This document shows positions 33,971-45,736 of a stretch of 64,000 nucleotides of DNA, in pieces. The stretch is from NCBI RefSeq assembly GCF_030272615.1, contig NC_081412.1:141280747-141344746 (forward strand), in the 5' to 3' direction. Position 1 is the stretch's first letter; the number at the start of each line of letters is the position of its first letter. Origin of the DNA: Cryptomeria japonica. Lineage: Eukaryota; Streptophyta; Pinopsida; Cupressales; Cupressaceae. The notes beneath the pieces were generated by a model, which did not search any database, was not told the origin of the DNA, and saw nothing but the letters and a program-made list of their open reading frames with translations. The translations under genes were made by a program, and so were the position numbers.

Positions 33971-34953
33971 TGTTATTATTTCTAATGCTAAGTCTTCTAA
34001 AAGTAGTTTATTCATGAAATTGCTCAGATTATCTTCTTCTAGCACAAACTCTTCATTCCTTATATCCATGTGTTAATTTTGGATACCCAATTGTTTGGTG
34101 CTATGTTCTAGTACACTTTAACCTTCAACCATGTTTAGATTAAACAACTTTATGTCAAAACCCATCATCCAAAATTGATTAAAGTTGATTGCATACATTC
34201 TCCTTGTTTTAGATTTACCACAAGATCAATTTATTTAACAGGAGATCAAGTTATTCAAATTAAGTTATTTAATTGATGAGCTAAAAGGATCTATAATGAA
34301 TGGTTCATAAGGCACAACGCTTATTGTAGGTTTTGCAAAAAACATAATTTTCTGCCCCGATAAGCCCTACCCACTCAATTTAAAAAATCACACTACCATT
34401 TCAACCTTGTTTAGTAAATTGGAAGGATTTTATAGTGGATTTGAAAATTAATGGGAGTTGAAAAAAATAAAGAATGCAACACTTATAGTGGATTTGTTGG
34501 CACTTTCACTTGTTTGTCCTCTCTCCCTTCATTTTTCAATTTCCAGCTGGCTGGATGCTTTTTGGGCGGCTTGAATTTTTTTAAAATTTCTGGCTAGTTG
34601 GATGCTTTGTGTGTGGCTTGGTATTTCAATTGACCCTTGTAGTCATTATGCAAATGGGGGTTGTGCTAGGATTGCTTACAAAACTGTATTATGTCTTCTA
34701 GTGTATTGTAGCCCCAACTCTCCACTCATGCATGCATAAGATTCAAATAATGAGCCAAATAGACTATAAGTTCATTTTTATACTTTCAAAAGTAAATTTT
34801 AAATTTCAAATTTAAAATACAATTTGGGTCCAATTATTTCCCTTCATTTTAATTATTATGCAAATTTGAAGCATAAAATGTCTACAACACTTTATTTGAA
34901 CATCTCCTAGAAGATATCAAGGCGTACAAATAATAATCTAATAATAATGCTAC
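33971..34953. other. Unannotated flank left of G2
   Basis: AT-rich sequence without a recognised gene. A partly repeated phrase (ttggatgctt followed by tgggcggcttg or tgtgtggcttg) occurs near 34550-34620. Confidence 0.45.
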
Positions 34954-34958
34954 ATTAG
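34954..34958. repeat. Target site duplication of G2, left copy (attag)
   Basis: attag directly precedes the LTR and is repeated directly after the other LTR at 41922-41926. Confidence 0.92.
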
Positions 34959-36201
34959 TGTAAAGTGGAAAATTAGATCCTAGTGACTCCCCACATAGGA
35001 GAGAGAAAGGAAGCCACTAGGATGATTTTCACTTAGGAGAAACATTACATTCAAAAGAGGGGTTTGAATCTACTAGATCCAAATCCAAGGGAAACAAGGA
35101 TGTGAATTCTGAGTGGATTGCAAGTGGTTGAAGTGTGATTTACCCTATTTTGTAAATGAGAAAGTGGACTTGTTGACTATGTGGAAAAGAGAGAGAAAAT
35201 GAGTGAAATGAAGTGCTACCAATTCGAGATTGTGTTGCAACTTTAGATCTGAGCTAATTAAATTGATGCAGATATGTCCTACAAATTTGGAGAAAAGTCA
35301 TCAAGACCATGGAGGGAATGTACATGGTCCACCACAAAATCCGCGAAATGAAAAGGGTTCTTTCGTCTTTGCAAATGAAGCCCAAACCTACAATTATAGT
35401 TGTGCACCTGCAACCTACACACAGAAAAGAGAAGAAAGGGGGGTTGTGGATAGGGGTTTGCCTTAGTCAAACCTCGGTTGAGGAATCAACCTAGAAACAA
35501 AGTAATTACAAATGCTTGAATGTAAACAATGGAGATGTATACCTTGTAGATCTGCAACTTGTTGATGATGATTACTTTTCTTCTTGAATGTAATCATAAA
35601 TGTTGTATGAAATGGCATGTGACATGACAAAACCCTAACACACACACATGCTTGAAAATGAATGTTGTAATGTTTCTCTCATGGATGAAAGAAGAAGACT
35701 TGAATGCTTGATGATGACCTTGAAATATTGTATCTTTTCCTTATGCTCTCTATCCATCTATGCACTATCCATCTATCTATCCTCTACCCTCCCTTGAATG
35801 AGGGTATTGAATTCTCTTTTATACATGCCTCAAGGATTAATTTCCAACCACCGAAGGATGACAAAGTAGAATAACAAACCCCGAAGATAAGAAGTGCATA
35901 GGAGATCAAGAAACCCATAAATAGGACCACCCTAGGAGGTGGGGATAGGGGGGCCACACCACTTTCCTAGGGGGATAGGGGTACCACACCCTTTTCCTAG
36001 GGGGGAAAAGGGCATCATGCCCCTATCCTACCTTGTTTTGGGCCCCAGACAGGATATAGGGTAGCCACAAGACATAAAGGAGAAAAGGAGAAGGGTTAGA
36101 AATGTAGAAATGGGTCTCGGTTAAGGAAGGAGATGTTGTGGCCAAGGTGAGGAACCCAAATATGGTTAAAATTGTAGGGGTCACAATTTTATGACACTAC
36201 A
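34959..36201 (-). repeat. G2 3' LTR
   Basis: The LTR is 1,243 bases. On the minus strand it starts TGTAGTGTC and ends CTTTACA. It holds a segment of about 50 bases (near 35022-35073) that the other LTR lacks. Confidence 0.93.
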
Positions 36202-36216
36202 TTTATCCCCCACTTC
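36202..36216 (-). promoter_or_regulatory. Polypurine tract of G2
   Basis: On the minus strand GAAGTGGGGGATAAA lies directly before the 3' LTR start TGTAGTG. It sets the orientation of the element. Confidence 0.85.
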
Positions 36217-36925
36217 AGCAGGAGTATGGCTTACGCCACTACTACCAATGAAGTAGAAGAAAGGAGAGATGAAAATGAGAGATGCAGAGCAAAACCACAA
36301 GGAATATAAGACATCACTAATATTGAGGAGAAAAAAGCCCCCCAATATTAGGGTCTCAACTCATGCCAACATCTACAAGAGCACAAAAAACAAAAAGGCA
36401 CAAGACACATGAAATAAAGACAAAGCACAAAAAGACACGACAAGAACAAGACATAGGATGACAAACTAACTAGTTGAAGAGATCTCAATCTCAGATGTCT
36501 CAACAACTAATCAGGACACAAAGACCAATGCCATTACATAAACATGAGCGAACACATAAAAGAGAAAAGGTGACATCATCAATGAACTATCAATAGTAAA
36601 ACTATGAGTTCATGAGAGGAAGAAGAGAGAGAACATGAATTCACACTTTGGTGATCCATGAGAAGAAAAGCGAAGAAGAAAGAAACCATGGATGTCTTGC
36701 CCCTAGAGCCTACCTAGGTGATCCATGGAGAGGACATGGAAAATCTCAGCCCTAGAGCTTGCCTAAGTGATCCATGTAAAGAGAGAGAGAGTGAGAACTT
36801 CGTTAGTTCCACTCAACCTCATGCGCATGTGTGCAAGTGAGGTTCGAAGCACCTCATAGGAGTCTATGCCTGAGTATGCTACAACTTATATATAATGTAT
36901 AGTACAAATGTCAAGAAAGGTGTGA

Positions 36926-37310
36926 TATCTTGCTCTAAGAGACCATGCTTTGGTTCTGAGAATAATCACCCCGCATAACAGAAAAGTGGTATAATCTTGC
37001 TCTAAGAGACAGTGCTTTGGTTCTGAGAATGACCCAATGAACAAGAGAAAAGTGAAAACATCTTTCTCTAAGAGGTTTCCCTCTGGTTCCAAGAATGTTT
37101 CATTATACAAGATAAAAAAAGTGAAGACATCTCGATCTAAGAGACCATGCTCTAGTTTCGAGAGTGACCCAATGTACCAAAAAGTGACAAAATCTTGCTC
37201 TAAGAGGTTTCCCTCTGGTTTGAAGAATATCCCAATGTTCAAGAAAAGTGATCTTTCTCCAAGAGGTTTCCCTTTGGTTCTAAGAATGTCTCACTGTACA
37301 ATGCATGAGA
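36926..37310. repeat. Tandem repeat in G2 (59-69 bp, six units)
   Basis: The phrase tctaagag (or tccaagag) followed by a tttggttct-type phrase starts near 36933, 37001, 37067, 37136, 37199 and 37258. On the minus strand this gives a repeated peptide like EPEGNLLE. No known domain. Confidence 0.8.
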
Positions 37311-38879
37311 GAAGTATAGTACAAAGGAGCATTGTGGGTGCCCCCCCTTAAGATGTCAACATAGGTTGATGTTGATATCTTAAGGAAAGCAGAACAAGGA
37401 TACCTACCTTCATCACAAAGAAGATATCTGGCATGCAACAATGTCATAAATCCAATCAAGAGAGGGAATACTCTTCAAGCAAGGATAAGATAGTTGAAAA
37501 GAGATATCTTGTTGTAAGTGTAAAGGTGATCCCTGAAGGAGAAGAGATCTTTGTTCAAAAAGACATCTACCCCCAAGAGGAGTTGTCTTAGACAAATATA
37601 ACATCTTCTAGAACAAGAAAAGGAAAGAACAAGAATGTAATCCTTCCTCCCATTTCTAGGTGAAAGGGATTCTTGATGAGGGATGAATCACATTTATCCC
37701 CCAGAGGAATGGTTGGATTTATCATAGATGTACATAACCAAGTGTAAAAGAGGTTGTAGTTAAGGATTAACACTTCTTGTATAAGAGAGAATCCTTAATC
37801 CAATAACCAACAATTTTGCACAAGGAATTACATCTAGTAATAGAACTCACACCATCCACTTAATAGGGAAAAGTGGATCCCTAGACAAAGAGAGAGAGAG
37901 AAGGATCATTACCCCTGAAGCTAATGGGACAACGAGAAGAGCTTACATAATCTACTAGAGAGATATTAAACATAAGAAAATGCACAATGAACTTATATGA
38001 ACACATGCAAGAAAAGACATTTAGTAAACATACAATACACATCTCAAGAAGTGGTAATCTTTGAAAAGAAGAGAGAATAAGAATCATATATTCCCCAAGG
38101 GGGATTATTCATAAAATAATACTATTGTAAGAAATGATAACCACATATGAAAAATGCAGCCCCTAAAGGAAATAATGATACAAGGGAAAGGAGCAAAGAT
38201 CCTTGCCCCCCAAGTGAGGAGAACAAGGAGAAATATTACACATGTTTTGATGGTGATTAGTTTCAAGGGATATGCCATCCTAGTGGAACAAATCCTTTCA
38301 AGAAAGGAATACACACTTCTCAAGAGATCATTCCCTGCTAAGGGGCATATCATACTTGTGAATAATCAAAACCATAGAAGAGGTAAGATTCCCAAGAGAA
38401 TTAAAGAAAGATAAGAAGTGCAGTACTCATTTAAAGATGGCCCTCACCAAGCAAAGAGGAAAACCAAAGATCAATTATATGCTCACATAAGAATAAACCT
38501 ATGCAAGAAAAGGGATCTAATAATGAATAATGCACCAAGATAGAGATAGATGAATAAAAAGAAGAGAAAAAGGACTTCATATTGCTGCCCAAAGTATGTT
38601 AAAGTAAAATAATACCACCACTAATGATAAAGAACCACCATTACATGGGCTAATTATTCCATAGGGTGAAGAGAAACATGAAGGGAAAAGAAAGTGCTAA
38701 GGTATAATGTTTTTACCAAGAAAGACAACTAGATCTTCCGTGAGACAAATGTGTGAAAGATCATATTGTAGTTGAATAAATTTCTTAAATGCATAACATT
38801 TTCCAATAGAATGTGAATATAAATCATGAAAAATTCAATATTCAATACCTTTCACTTGCTTAAGACTTTTATTTTTATT

Positions 38880-40070
38880 TTGAGGAGGAAAGGAAATGTT
38901 CTTGTCATATGGTAAATATCATCTTCCCATGAAGAAGAAGGTTTGTTAGAAGGAGTTTCATTATCCACAATTCTAATTTTGCCACTATCTACGCCATCTT
39001 GAATAGATTTTTGAAAATTAGGGTAATCATCAGCATTATGGTCATGAGTTTGATGAAATGAACAAAAAGGACATTTTGAGGAAGAGGCATTCTTGTGGGC
39101 TCTCTTGACTTGTTGTTTTTGAAGGTAATCTTGAAAGTTTTGAAGTCTAAGGAATTCATCTATAGAAAGAGGGGTACCACTTCCTAGGCCTCTTGTAGTA
39201 TTTTGTGTAGGAAGGTTTATAGGGACATGAATTCCATGCTCATGAATTTATTTGAAATCTGATGTGTAAGGAGGTAGTTTGTGTAATTATATGAAAGCCA
39301 CAACTATAAGAGTGTTGCAATTGACTAGATGGAGGAACATGATCATGAATTTATTTAAAATTTGATGTGTAAGGAGGTAGAAAATCATTTGTAGATGAAG
39401 GAGGAGTATCATATGGAATGAGAATCTCTTTGCCTTTATCAAGATTATCCTTTTTGGAAGATTGGGGAGGAATATCTTCATCATTCAAAAGCTCATTGTT
39501 AGTGATTTCTATGCGAAGAGAAAGGTTGTGAATAAAATGCATGACTTCATCCTCCCTACATAGACTTTGATGTTGAAGATAGGTCCTAGGAGAATAAGGA
39601 GGATCTAAAGATGTAAGAATGTTGATGTTGTCATATTTTCCCTCTTGCTCAAGGGTATGTGTAGAAGAAGAAGATGGATCCATATTACTTTCTAATGCTT
39701 TCTCTCTTGTAGAAAGATCATTGGGTAAAGCATTAAATCTCATTTCTTTCACACAAGATACCCTAAGAGAGGTACCAGGATTAGGATCTCTAGGTTTAGG
39801 ATCTGCAAAAGCTTTAAGATGATTAACATAGGAAATGAATTTTGTTAAAAACATCACCATAATGCAACATAAATGATACATGAAATCTTTGAGATCTAAT
39901 TGAAAAGAAAATAATTTGGATATCCTAACAACACAATGTGACCAAGTGCTATGAAGAAAGAGAAGCAACAATAAATGGAAGAAACTCGTATCCAACACAT
40001 GATAAATATATGCAAAAATTAATGTAATCACATGTGAAAGAGCAAGTAAATCCAATTTATTAATTGCCAT
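38880..40070 (-). pseudogene. G2 gag-like remnant
   Basis: The minus strand encodes, in two frames, LSIDEFLRLQNFQDYLQKQQ and then CPFCSFHQTHDHNADD with FQKSIQDGVDSGKI (about 39000-39180). Farther upstream is a 239-codon open stretch (39351-40070) without a recognised domain. The Cys/His block followed by an I-x-x-G-I/V helix resembles the zinc region of G1 gag (CEYHRSKGHKTASC then DLLEQGVIEV). That suggests a shortened Tat-like gag. A second copy of catgaatttatttgaaat near 39350 marks a small duplication. No pol follows. Confidence 0.6.
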
Positions 40071-40707
40071 TAAATGTCTCTTAATTGAAATCTGAATCTG
40101 TTGAAAAAGAAGATCTAAAATTAGGACCTTATATGAAATTTAATTTTAAGATTTGAATTTGAATTTGTGTTTGACCTTAGAGAGTGTTAAAATTGATAAA
40201 GTATGTTGATTTTCTAGATCTGAGCAGAAAAATACAGTCAATTTTGTCTCCTGAAATTTCGGGAAAAATATTGAGGACCGTGGTGGGAATGCACATGGTC
40301 TGACCAAATTTTTCAACTTTTTTTGAAAATTTCAAGGATGATAGAGATTATGATTTTAATGCGGAATCCAAAAAAATAGCTTATTTGGAGATGTCTAGAT
40401 CAGCCAAAATTGTAGTCAAAGGTCGAAAATGAAAAGATCTTAAAAATTAGGGTTTTATGATTTAACCACTCAATTTTCAAAATAAAGAGATAAATTTGAA
40501 TTGCAATTTTGAAATAGAAATCAAATCTGAAACAAGCAATGCAAATTTTACACTTCACAAATTTAATTTTCACAAAATGAAAAATTAGTGTTTTTTATGC
40601 AATTAACATCTAAAATTTGCAAGTAGATCAAACTTGAAATTAAAAATTTGAAATCAAAACTGTAATTAATCAGATCTAAGAATAAAAAATCAGAATTAAT
40701 GTGTAAG

Positions 40708-40722
40708 ACGTCGGGTTCACCA
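40708..40722 (-). promoter_or_regulatory. Primer binding site, tRNA-Trp-like (G2)
   Basis: TGGTGAACCCGACGT on the minus strand, 3 bases from the LTR, fits the complement of the plant tRNA-Trp 3' end over 15 bases, as I recall that tRNA. Confidence 0.78.
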
Positions 40723-40725
40723 AAA

Positions 40726-41921
40726 TGTAAAGTGGAAAATTAGATCCTAGAGACTCCCCACCTAGGAGAGAGAAAGGAAGCCACTAGGACTAGATCCAAA
40801 TCTGAGGGAAACAAGGATGTGAATTCTGAGTGGATTGCAAGTGGATGAAGTGTGATTTATCCTCTTTTGTGAATGAGAAAGTTGACTTGTTGACTATGTG
40901 GAAAAGAGAGAGGAAATGAGTGAAATGAAGTGCTACCAATTCATGATTGCGTTGTAACTCCACATCTCAGCTAATTAAACTGACACGGATGTACCCTTCA
41001 AATTTGGAGAAAAGCCGTTGAGACCGTGGTGAGAATGTACATCATCCACCATAAAATCTACAAAATGAAAAGGGTTCTTTCGTCTTTGCAAATGAAGCCC
41101 AAACCTGCAATTACAGTTGCGCACCTGCAACCTTTACATAGAAAAGAGAAGAAAGGGGGGTTGTGGATAGGGGTTTGCCTTAGTCAAAACTTGGTTGAGG
41201 AATCAACCTAGAAAGAAAGTAATTGCAAATGCGTGAATGTAAACAATGGAGATGTATACCTTGTAGATTTGGTGCAACTTGTTGATTATGATTTCTTTTC
41301 TTCTTGAATGTAATCATAAATATTGTATGAAATTGCATATGACATGAAAAAACCCTAACACACACATGTGCTTGCAAATGAATGTTGTAATGTTGCTCCC
41401 ATGGATGAATGAAGAAGACTTGAATGCTTGATGATGACCTTGAAATCTTGTATCTTCTCCTTATGCTCTATATCCATCTATGCACTATTCATCAGTCTAT
41501 CCTCTATCCTCCCTTGAATGAGGGTATTGAATTCACTTTAATACATGGCTCAAGGATTAACTTCTAACAATTGAAGGCCAACAAAGTAGAATAACAAACA
41601 TTGAAGACAAGAAGTGCATTGGAGATCGGGCAACCCACAAATAGGACCACCCTAGGAGGTGGAGACAGGGGTGCCACACCACTATCCTAGGGGGACATGG
41701 GCACCACACCATTGTCCTAGGGAGGACAAGGGCACCACGCCCCTATCCTACCCTATTTTAGACTCCAGACAGGATACAGAGAAACCACAAGACATAAAGG
41801 AGAAAAGGAGAAGGGTTAGAAATGCAAAAATGGGTCCCGATTAAGGAAGGAGATGTTGTCACCAAGGTGAGGACCCCAAATGTGGTTAAAATTGCAGGGG
41901 TTGCAATTTTATGACACTACA
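40726..41921 (-). repeat. G2 5' LTR
   Basis: The LTR is 1,196 bases and the partner of 34959-36201. It ends at gacactaca on the + strand, directly before attag (41922-41926). Confidence 0.93.
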
Positions 41922-41926
41922 ATTAG
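41922..41926. repeat. Target site duplication of G2, right copy (attag)
   Basis: It matches 34954-34958 and confirms the right edge of G2. Confidence 0.92.
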
Positions 41927-42389
41927 AAATTGCTTTGACATTCTAGAATAATATGTGCATTTCACTAAATTAATGTGTTGTAATATTATTTGTCCATTTT
42001 AGTTGCCTTTTGATTAAAGAGTTTGATATAACATCTAATATAATGCAACAGTTTCTCTAAGTAATCTCTTTAGTTTGCATGAATAAACTTCTTCATAGCT
42101 TAAATATAAGATAGATATAAATATGTAAATATATGCCAAGTCAATAAGAGTAGATGGTGCAAAGTATCTAGGTGGTAGATAAGGATATGATGATAAGATT
42201 GAGTCTTTTCTTATGCCATGAAGGCTTTTAATAATTCTTGGTTTTGGGTCTATTTTAAAATGGATAGTTTAAACAAGATGTGCTCTTCATATATGAATTA
42301 TGATCTTCAATGAATGCTTCACAAGTGGGACATTTTAGTGCTATAAGCAATTAATAACAAATGTGCAGCCCTAGGAATTATAATTTATT

Positions 42390-42790
42390 ATGATTAGGGT
42401 TAGGGTTAGAATTATGGTTAGGGACATTTTAGTGCTATAAGCAATTTATTATGATTAGGGTTAGGGTTTAGTGTTAAGATTTGCTTTATAGTCATTGTTA
42501 CGATTTAATGTCATGGTCAAAATTATGTATAATAATGCATGGTTTATAGTATGATTAGCATTAGGATTATGATCTCATTTAGGTTTATGATTATGGTTAG
42601 GGTTAGGGTTTAGGGATAGGGTTACCTAGGATATGGTTGGAATTATGGTTATGATGGACGTTTACATCATGGTTAGTGTTTGAGGTAATGTTTGCTTTGG
42701 GTTAGGGTTTGGATTATGGCTAGAGTTAGGGTTTAGGATTATTTTTGAGATTATGGTTATAAGGGTTAGCATTTAGGTTTAGCATATGGT
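42390..42790. repeat. Degenerate telomere-like repeats
   Basis: Many ttaggg and tttaggg words, as in gattagggttagggtta (42394 on), gttagggttagggttta (near 42597) and gttagggtttagg (near 42727), are mixed with diverged words such as ttatggtta. All run on the + strand. This is a scattered array, not a perfect telomere tract. Confidence 0.75.
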
Positions 42791-42792
42791 GG

Positions 42793-43293
42793 TGCAACCA
42801 TAGCTGATAAAACCCTCAAAGAGAATCAATTGACTTATGTAGCAAGAGCAACACCATGAAAGCAACAAGAAAATATAACAATATCGCATAAACAAATCAT
42901 GTTAATGCCTTAGAATTTCTAGTAATCATTGGACAATCATCATATAATCATCAAAGAACATCTAATAATTAACCAGTTACATGTTGGCTATCAGCCAGAT
43001 ACAATCCAATCCACGACTCTAAAAATCATCCAAATCACAAAATGCAAATCTCAATCCTTACTCTCAATTCTATTTCCTCTAACCCTACAAATGATTATAT
43101 AATAACATATTTATACCCACTGGAACATATCTGGGTCGACCTCATAAGATTACATTCACCAATGTAGGAAAATGAAATATGTAATTAGGTCAGCCCTAAA
43201 AATTAAATAAATATTTCTGAAAAATAACAACCAAGCGATGCAGTTCAGCAGGATGGTCGGCCACATGCCAAAGAACATCGAACAAGACCCAAG
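42793..43293 (-). repeat. TG1 3' LTR (aligned part)
   Basis: This part aligns over its whole length to 45737-46237 and starts tgcaacc where the other starts tgcagcc. The LTR continues beyond 43293. Its inner end could not be fixed but lies before about 43740. Confidence 0.88.
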
Positions 43294-43997
43294 ATAGGTC
43301 CACACACCAAGAATCATGCCGACAATGAAGAAAAACCAAGTAGTAAGCACAAGGACTATCTAGGAACCTAGAAACAATCAACCATAAGTGATAACTGATC
43401 GGAAAAGAACCCAAATGAACTAAAAATATGGGATTAAGCACACGAACTAGCCTAGAAATGGAAAATAAGATCTGCCATGAAGAACAAGTAACTACTGGTA
43501 CCAACTGGTAAGAACACATAAAACTGCACAAAGAATTAAACCAGAACAAAGCTAAAAGGAAATATTTTTTGGATGATGCAAGATTGCTCATTGATTGAGG
43601 ATGCTCCTGCATCAAAAAAACTAGGTAGAAAAATATGTTCCATGAGAGGCAACTCATGAACATCCAAAAGGATTCATAATAAAGACCCCAGCTCATTTCT
43701 AATCCAAACATCTTCTTTATCTGCCAACCTCTATTTTAACTCTTTTAGTGCCTCAACCGACTTCTCTAGCCTTTGACCTCTTTGTTTCTCTTCCTTCGCT
43801 TTAGATATGCACATTGTCTTTGTTTACTATTCTCTTTCTTCTGCAATTCTGCAAGACTTCATCCAGTTTGTCACCATAAGCTCTCTGTCATCTAGTTCCA
43901 TCTGTCCATCAGGCTTAATTGTCAGATCTTTCTACAAATTCATGTCACCCTCTGGTATAACCTTTGCCGCTAGTTTTATCAAATCTTTCTTCAAACC

Positions 43998-44607
43998 CTA
44001 TGGTGTAACCTTTGCAACCAGTTCTATCAAACATTCTGGTATAATCTCTTCCACTAGTTTCTTAGTACTGCAATGTTTCTCAAGACTCAGATTCTTCATC
44101 TCCTTCTCTTTCTCCTCCAAAGAAATCAATGTGAACTTCTGCCCATCCTTCTCAATAGTGACTAGGTTTCTTCTATAGTCATAAATATCTCCTCTATCAT
44201 ACTTCCAAGGTTTTCCCAACAAGACATGACAAGCACTCAGATACAACATCACACTAAACTTCATCTCTAAAGGTCCCAATGTTGAAAGTCACCAAACACT
44301 GCTCTTTTATCTCTATCTTTTGATCATCTTGTAACCAATCTACCTCATAAGGACAAGGATGCTCAAGCCTCTTTAATCCAAGCTTTACAAGCATCTCCTC
44401 AGATACCAAATTGTCATTGCTTCCATTATCTACAATAACCTTGCAACACTTACCACCTGATTCACACACAGTTTGAAAAAGACTCTTCCTCAAAGTAGAT
44501 CTAGTATCCTTTCTTTTGAACATAAGGGATTCTCCTTGCTCTGGGGCATAGTCAGATCTGGTACCATCACCTTTCGGTTCCTCATTTTCCACATAACTTC
44601 TTGCCAT
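43998..44607 (-). pseudogene. TG1 aspartic protease region
   Basis: This is the Ty3/gypsy protease region. VIVDNGSNDNLVSEEMLVKLGL holds the D-N-G form of the active site (about 44400-44440). A second piece, in another frame, reads LSACHVLLGKPWKYDRGDIYDY (about 44170-44235), equivalent to the DACHVLLGRPW block that closes the protease in many plant gypsy elements. A frameshift lies near 44260-44280. After it the frame ends near 43998 and no RT follows. Confidence 0.82.
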
Positions 44608-45473
44608 TCCCTGCTTACATTCATAGAATCTATGTCTGATTTCTCCACACTTGAAAAATTTGCTAGGATATTCTCTACTAGTACTGCTGCTACCTTTCCT
44701 CGGTGTCTTCTTCTATGGATCTCTATTCCACTTAGGTTTTGACTCATCTTCTACAACTAGTTTCTTCATACTATCACTCATCTTGAATTTATCCTTCCCC
44801 TATTTGGTTATCTTCTTCTCATATTCTCTTCAGCCTTCAAAGCATATCGGTAAGCTTCTTCAACTGTGGAAACCTTCAATATACTCATCTCATCTTGAAT
44901 GTTAAAAGAAATCCCCTTGATGTACTCCACCACTTTTTCTCTATCCATCTCCCTATGTCTAGATCTAATCACCACCTTGTAGAATTCCTTAGTATATTCT
45001 TTCACATTCATGTTTCTCTGTTTCAGGTTTTGCAACTTTTTGAACAATTCCAACTCATAGTCTCCCGGTATGAACCTGGCCTTCAATCTTGCAACCATCT
45101 ATCTCCACTGGGTGATCTTGAATTAACCATTCTCCAATCTGTCTTTCCATAATTATTTCCACCACAAGGCAGCATGTCCTTTCAACTTAGTTTGTGCAAA
45201 TTGGACTCTTTGCGGGTCCTTGACATCCTCAAACTCAAAGTAATCCTCCAACTCTCTGATCCAATCAATCATATCCTCTAGGTTTATCATTCCAAAAAAG
45301 TTGGAAACCTCAAATTTATGAACTTTACTCGCTTGTGCCACTACCCTTAGGAATCTTTTCCTCTCTTTCATCTTTTGGTCCTTCGGCTTCCTCAAGATCT
45401 TTACCGGCTTCCTCATATTTATCCTCAAAATCAGGGTTTCTCTATAAACCAGCCAAAGCATTTTAGATTTCAT
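44608..45473 (-). pseudogene. TG1 gag
   Basis: Gypsy gag in pieces. The first reads NLEDMIDWIRELEDYFEFED with FAQTKLKGHAALWWK (45153-45300). The second reads LKARFIPGDYELELFKKLQNL and VKEYTKEFYKV (44808-45098). Together they form the Retrotrans_gag domain, with a stop-filled gap between. A zinc knuckle follows near 44600-44660 as FFKCGEIRHRFYEC, in which the first Cys of the C-x2-C pair is Phe. This gag style is that of chromovirus-like gypsy elements. Confidence 0.85.
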
Positions 45474-45720
45474 TCCTCACTTTATTCTTGAAGTCTTCCA
45501 TCATCTTCTCTACCCTCCAGGGGTTTATCTTTCTTGGCGGCATCTCATCTTCCACTCTGGTGAACTGCCTCAACTTGGTGATCTAACTGTCGGTTTCACT
45601 TGCCTCCCCTTGGTGATCTATTGAACACACATGCCGACTGCCTCCAATCAATGATCTATCCACCCAAAGGGTTGCCTCAATGTTCAAAAACAATTCTTCC
45701 ACCAGTCGGTCCATAACCAA

Positions 45721-45731
45721 CTCTGACACCA
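45721..45731 (-). promoter_or_regulatory. Primer binding site of TG1 (initiator Met-like)
   Basis: TGGTGTCAGAG on the minus strand differs at one base from TGGTATCAGAG. It lies 5 bases from the LTR end. Confidence 0.65.
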
Positions 45732-45736
45732 CTTGG

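Larger units (their letters stand above)
34959..41921 (-). mobile_element. G2: non-autonomous LTR element, 6.96 kb
   Basis: G2 is complete, with two LTRs (34959-36201 and 40726-41921), matching attag duplications, a purine tract and a tRNA-Trp-like primer site, all consistent with the minus strand. The 4.5 kb interior has a gag-like remnant (about 38890-40070) and tandem repeats, but I see no protease, RT, RNase H or integrase motifs. It is therefore a large non-autonomous derivative. The shared primer type and the zinc-motif style suggest a Tat-like partner such as G1. The LTR sequences of G1 and G2 do not look alike. Confidence 0.9.

Noticed and set aside
43196-43711. 171-codon minus-strand open frame as a membrane protein gene
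   Set aside because: It overlaps the TG1 LTR, and the hydrophobic content reflects T-rich LTR sequence. The matching frame in the other LTR is truncated.
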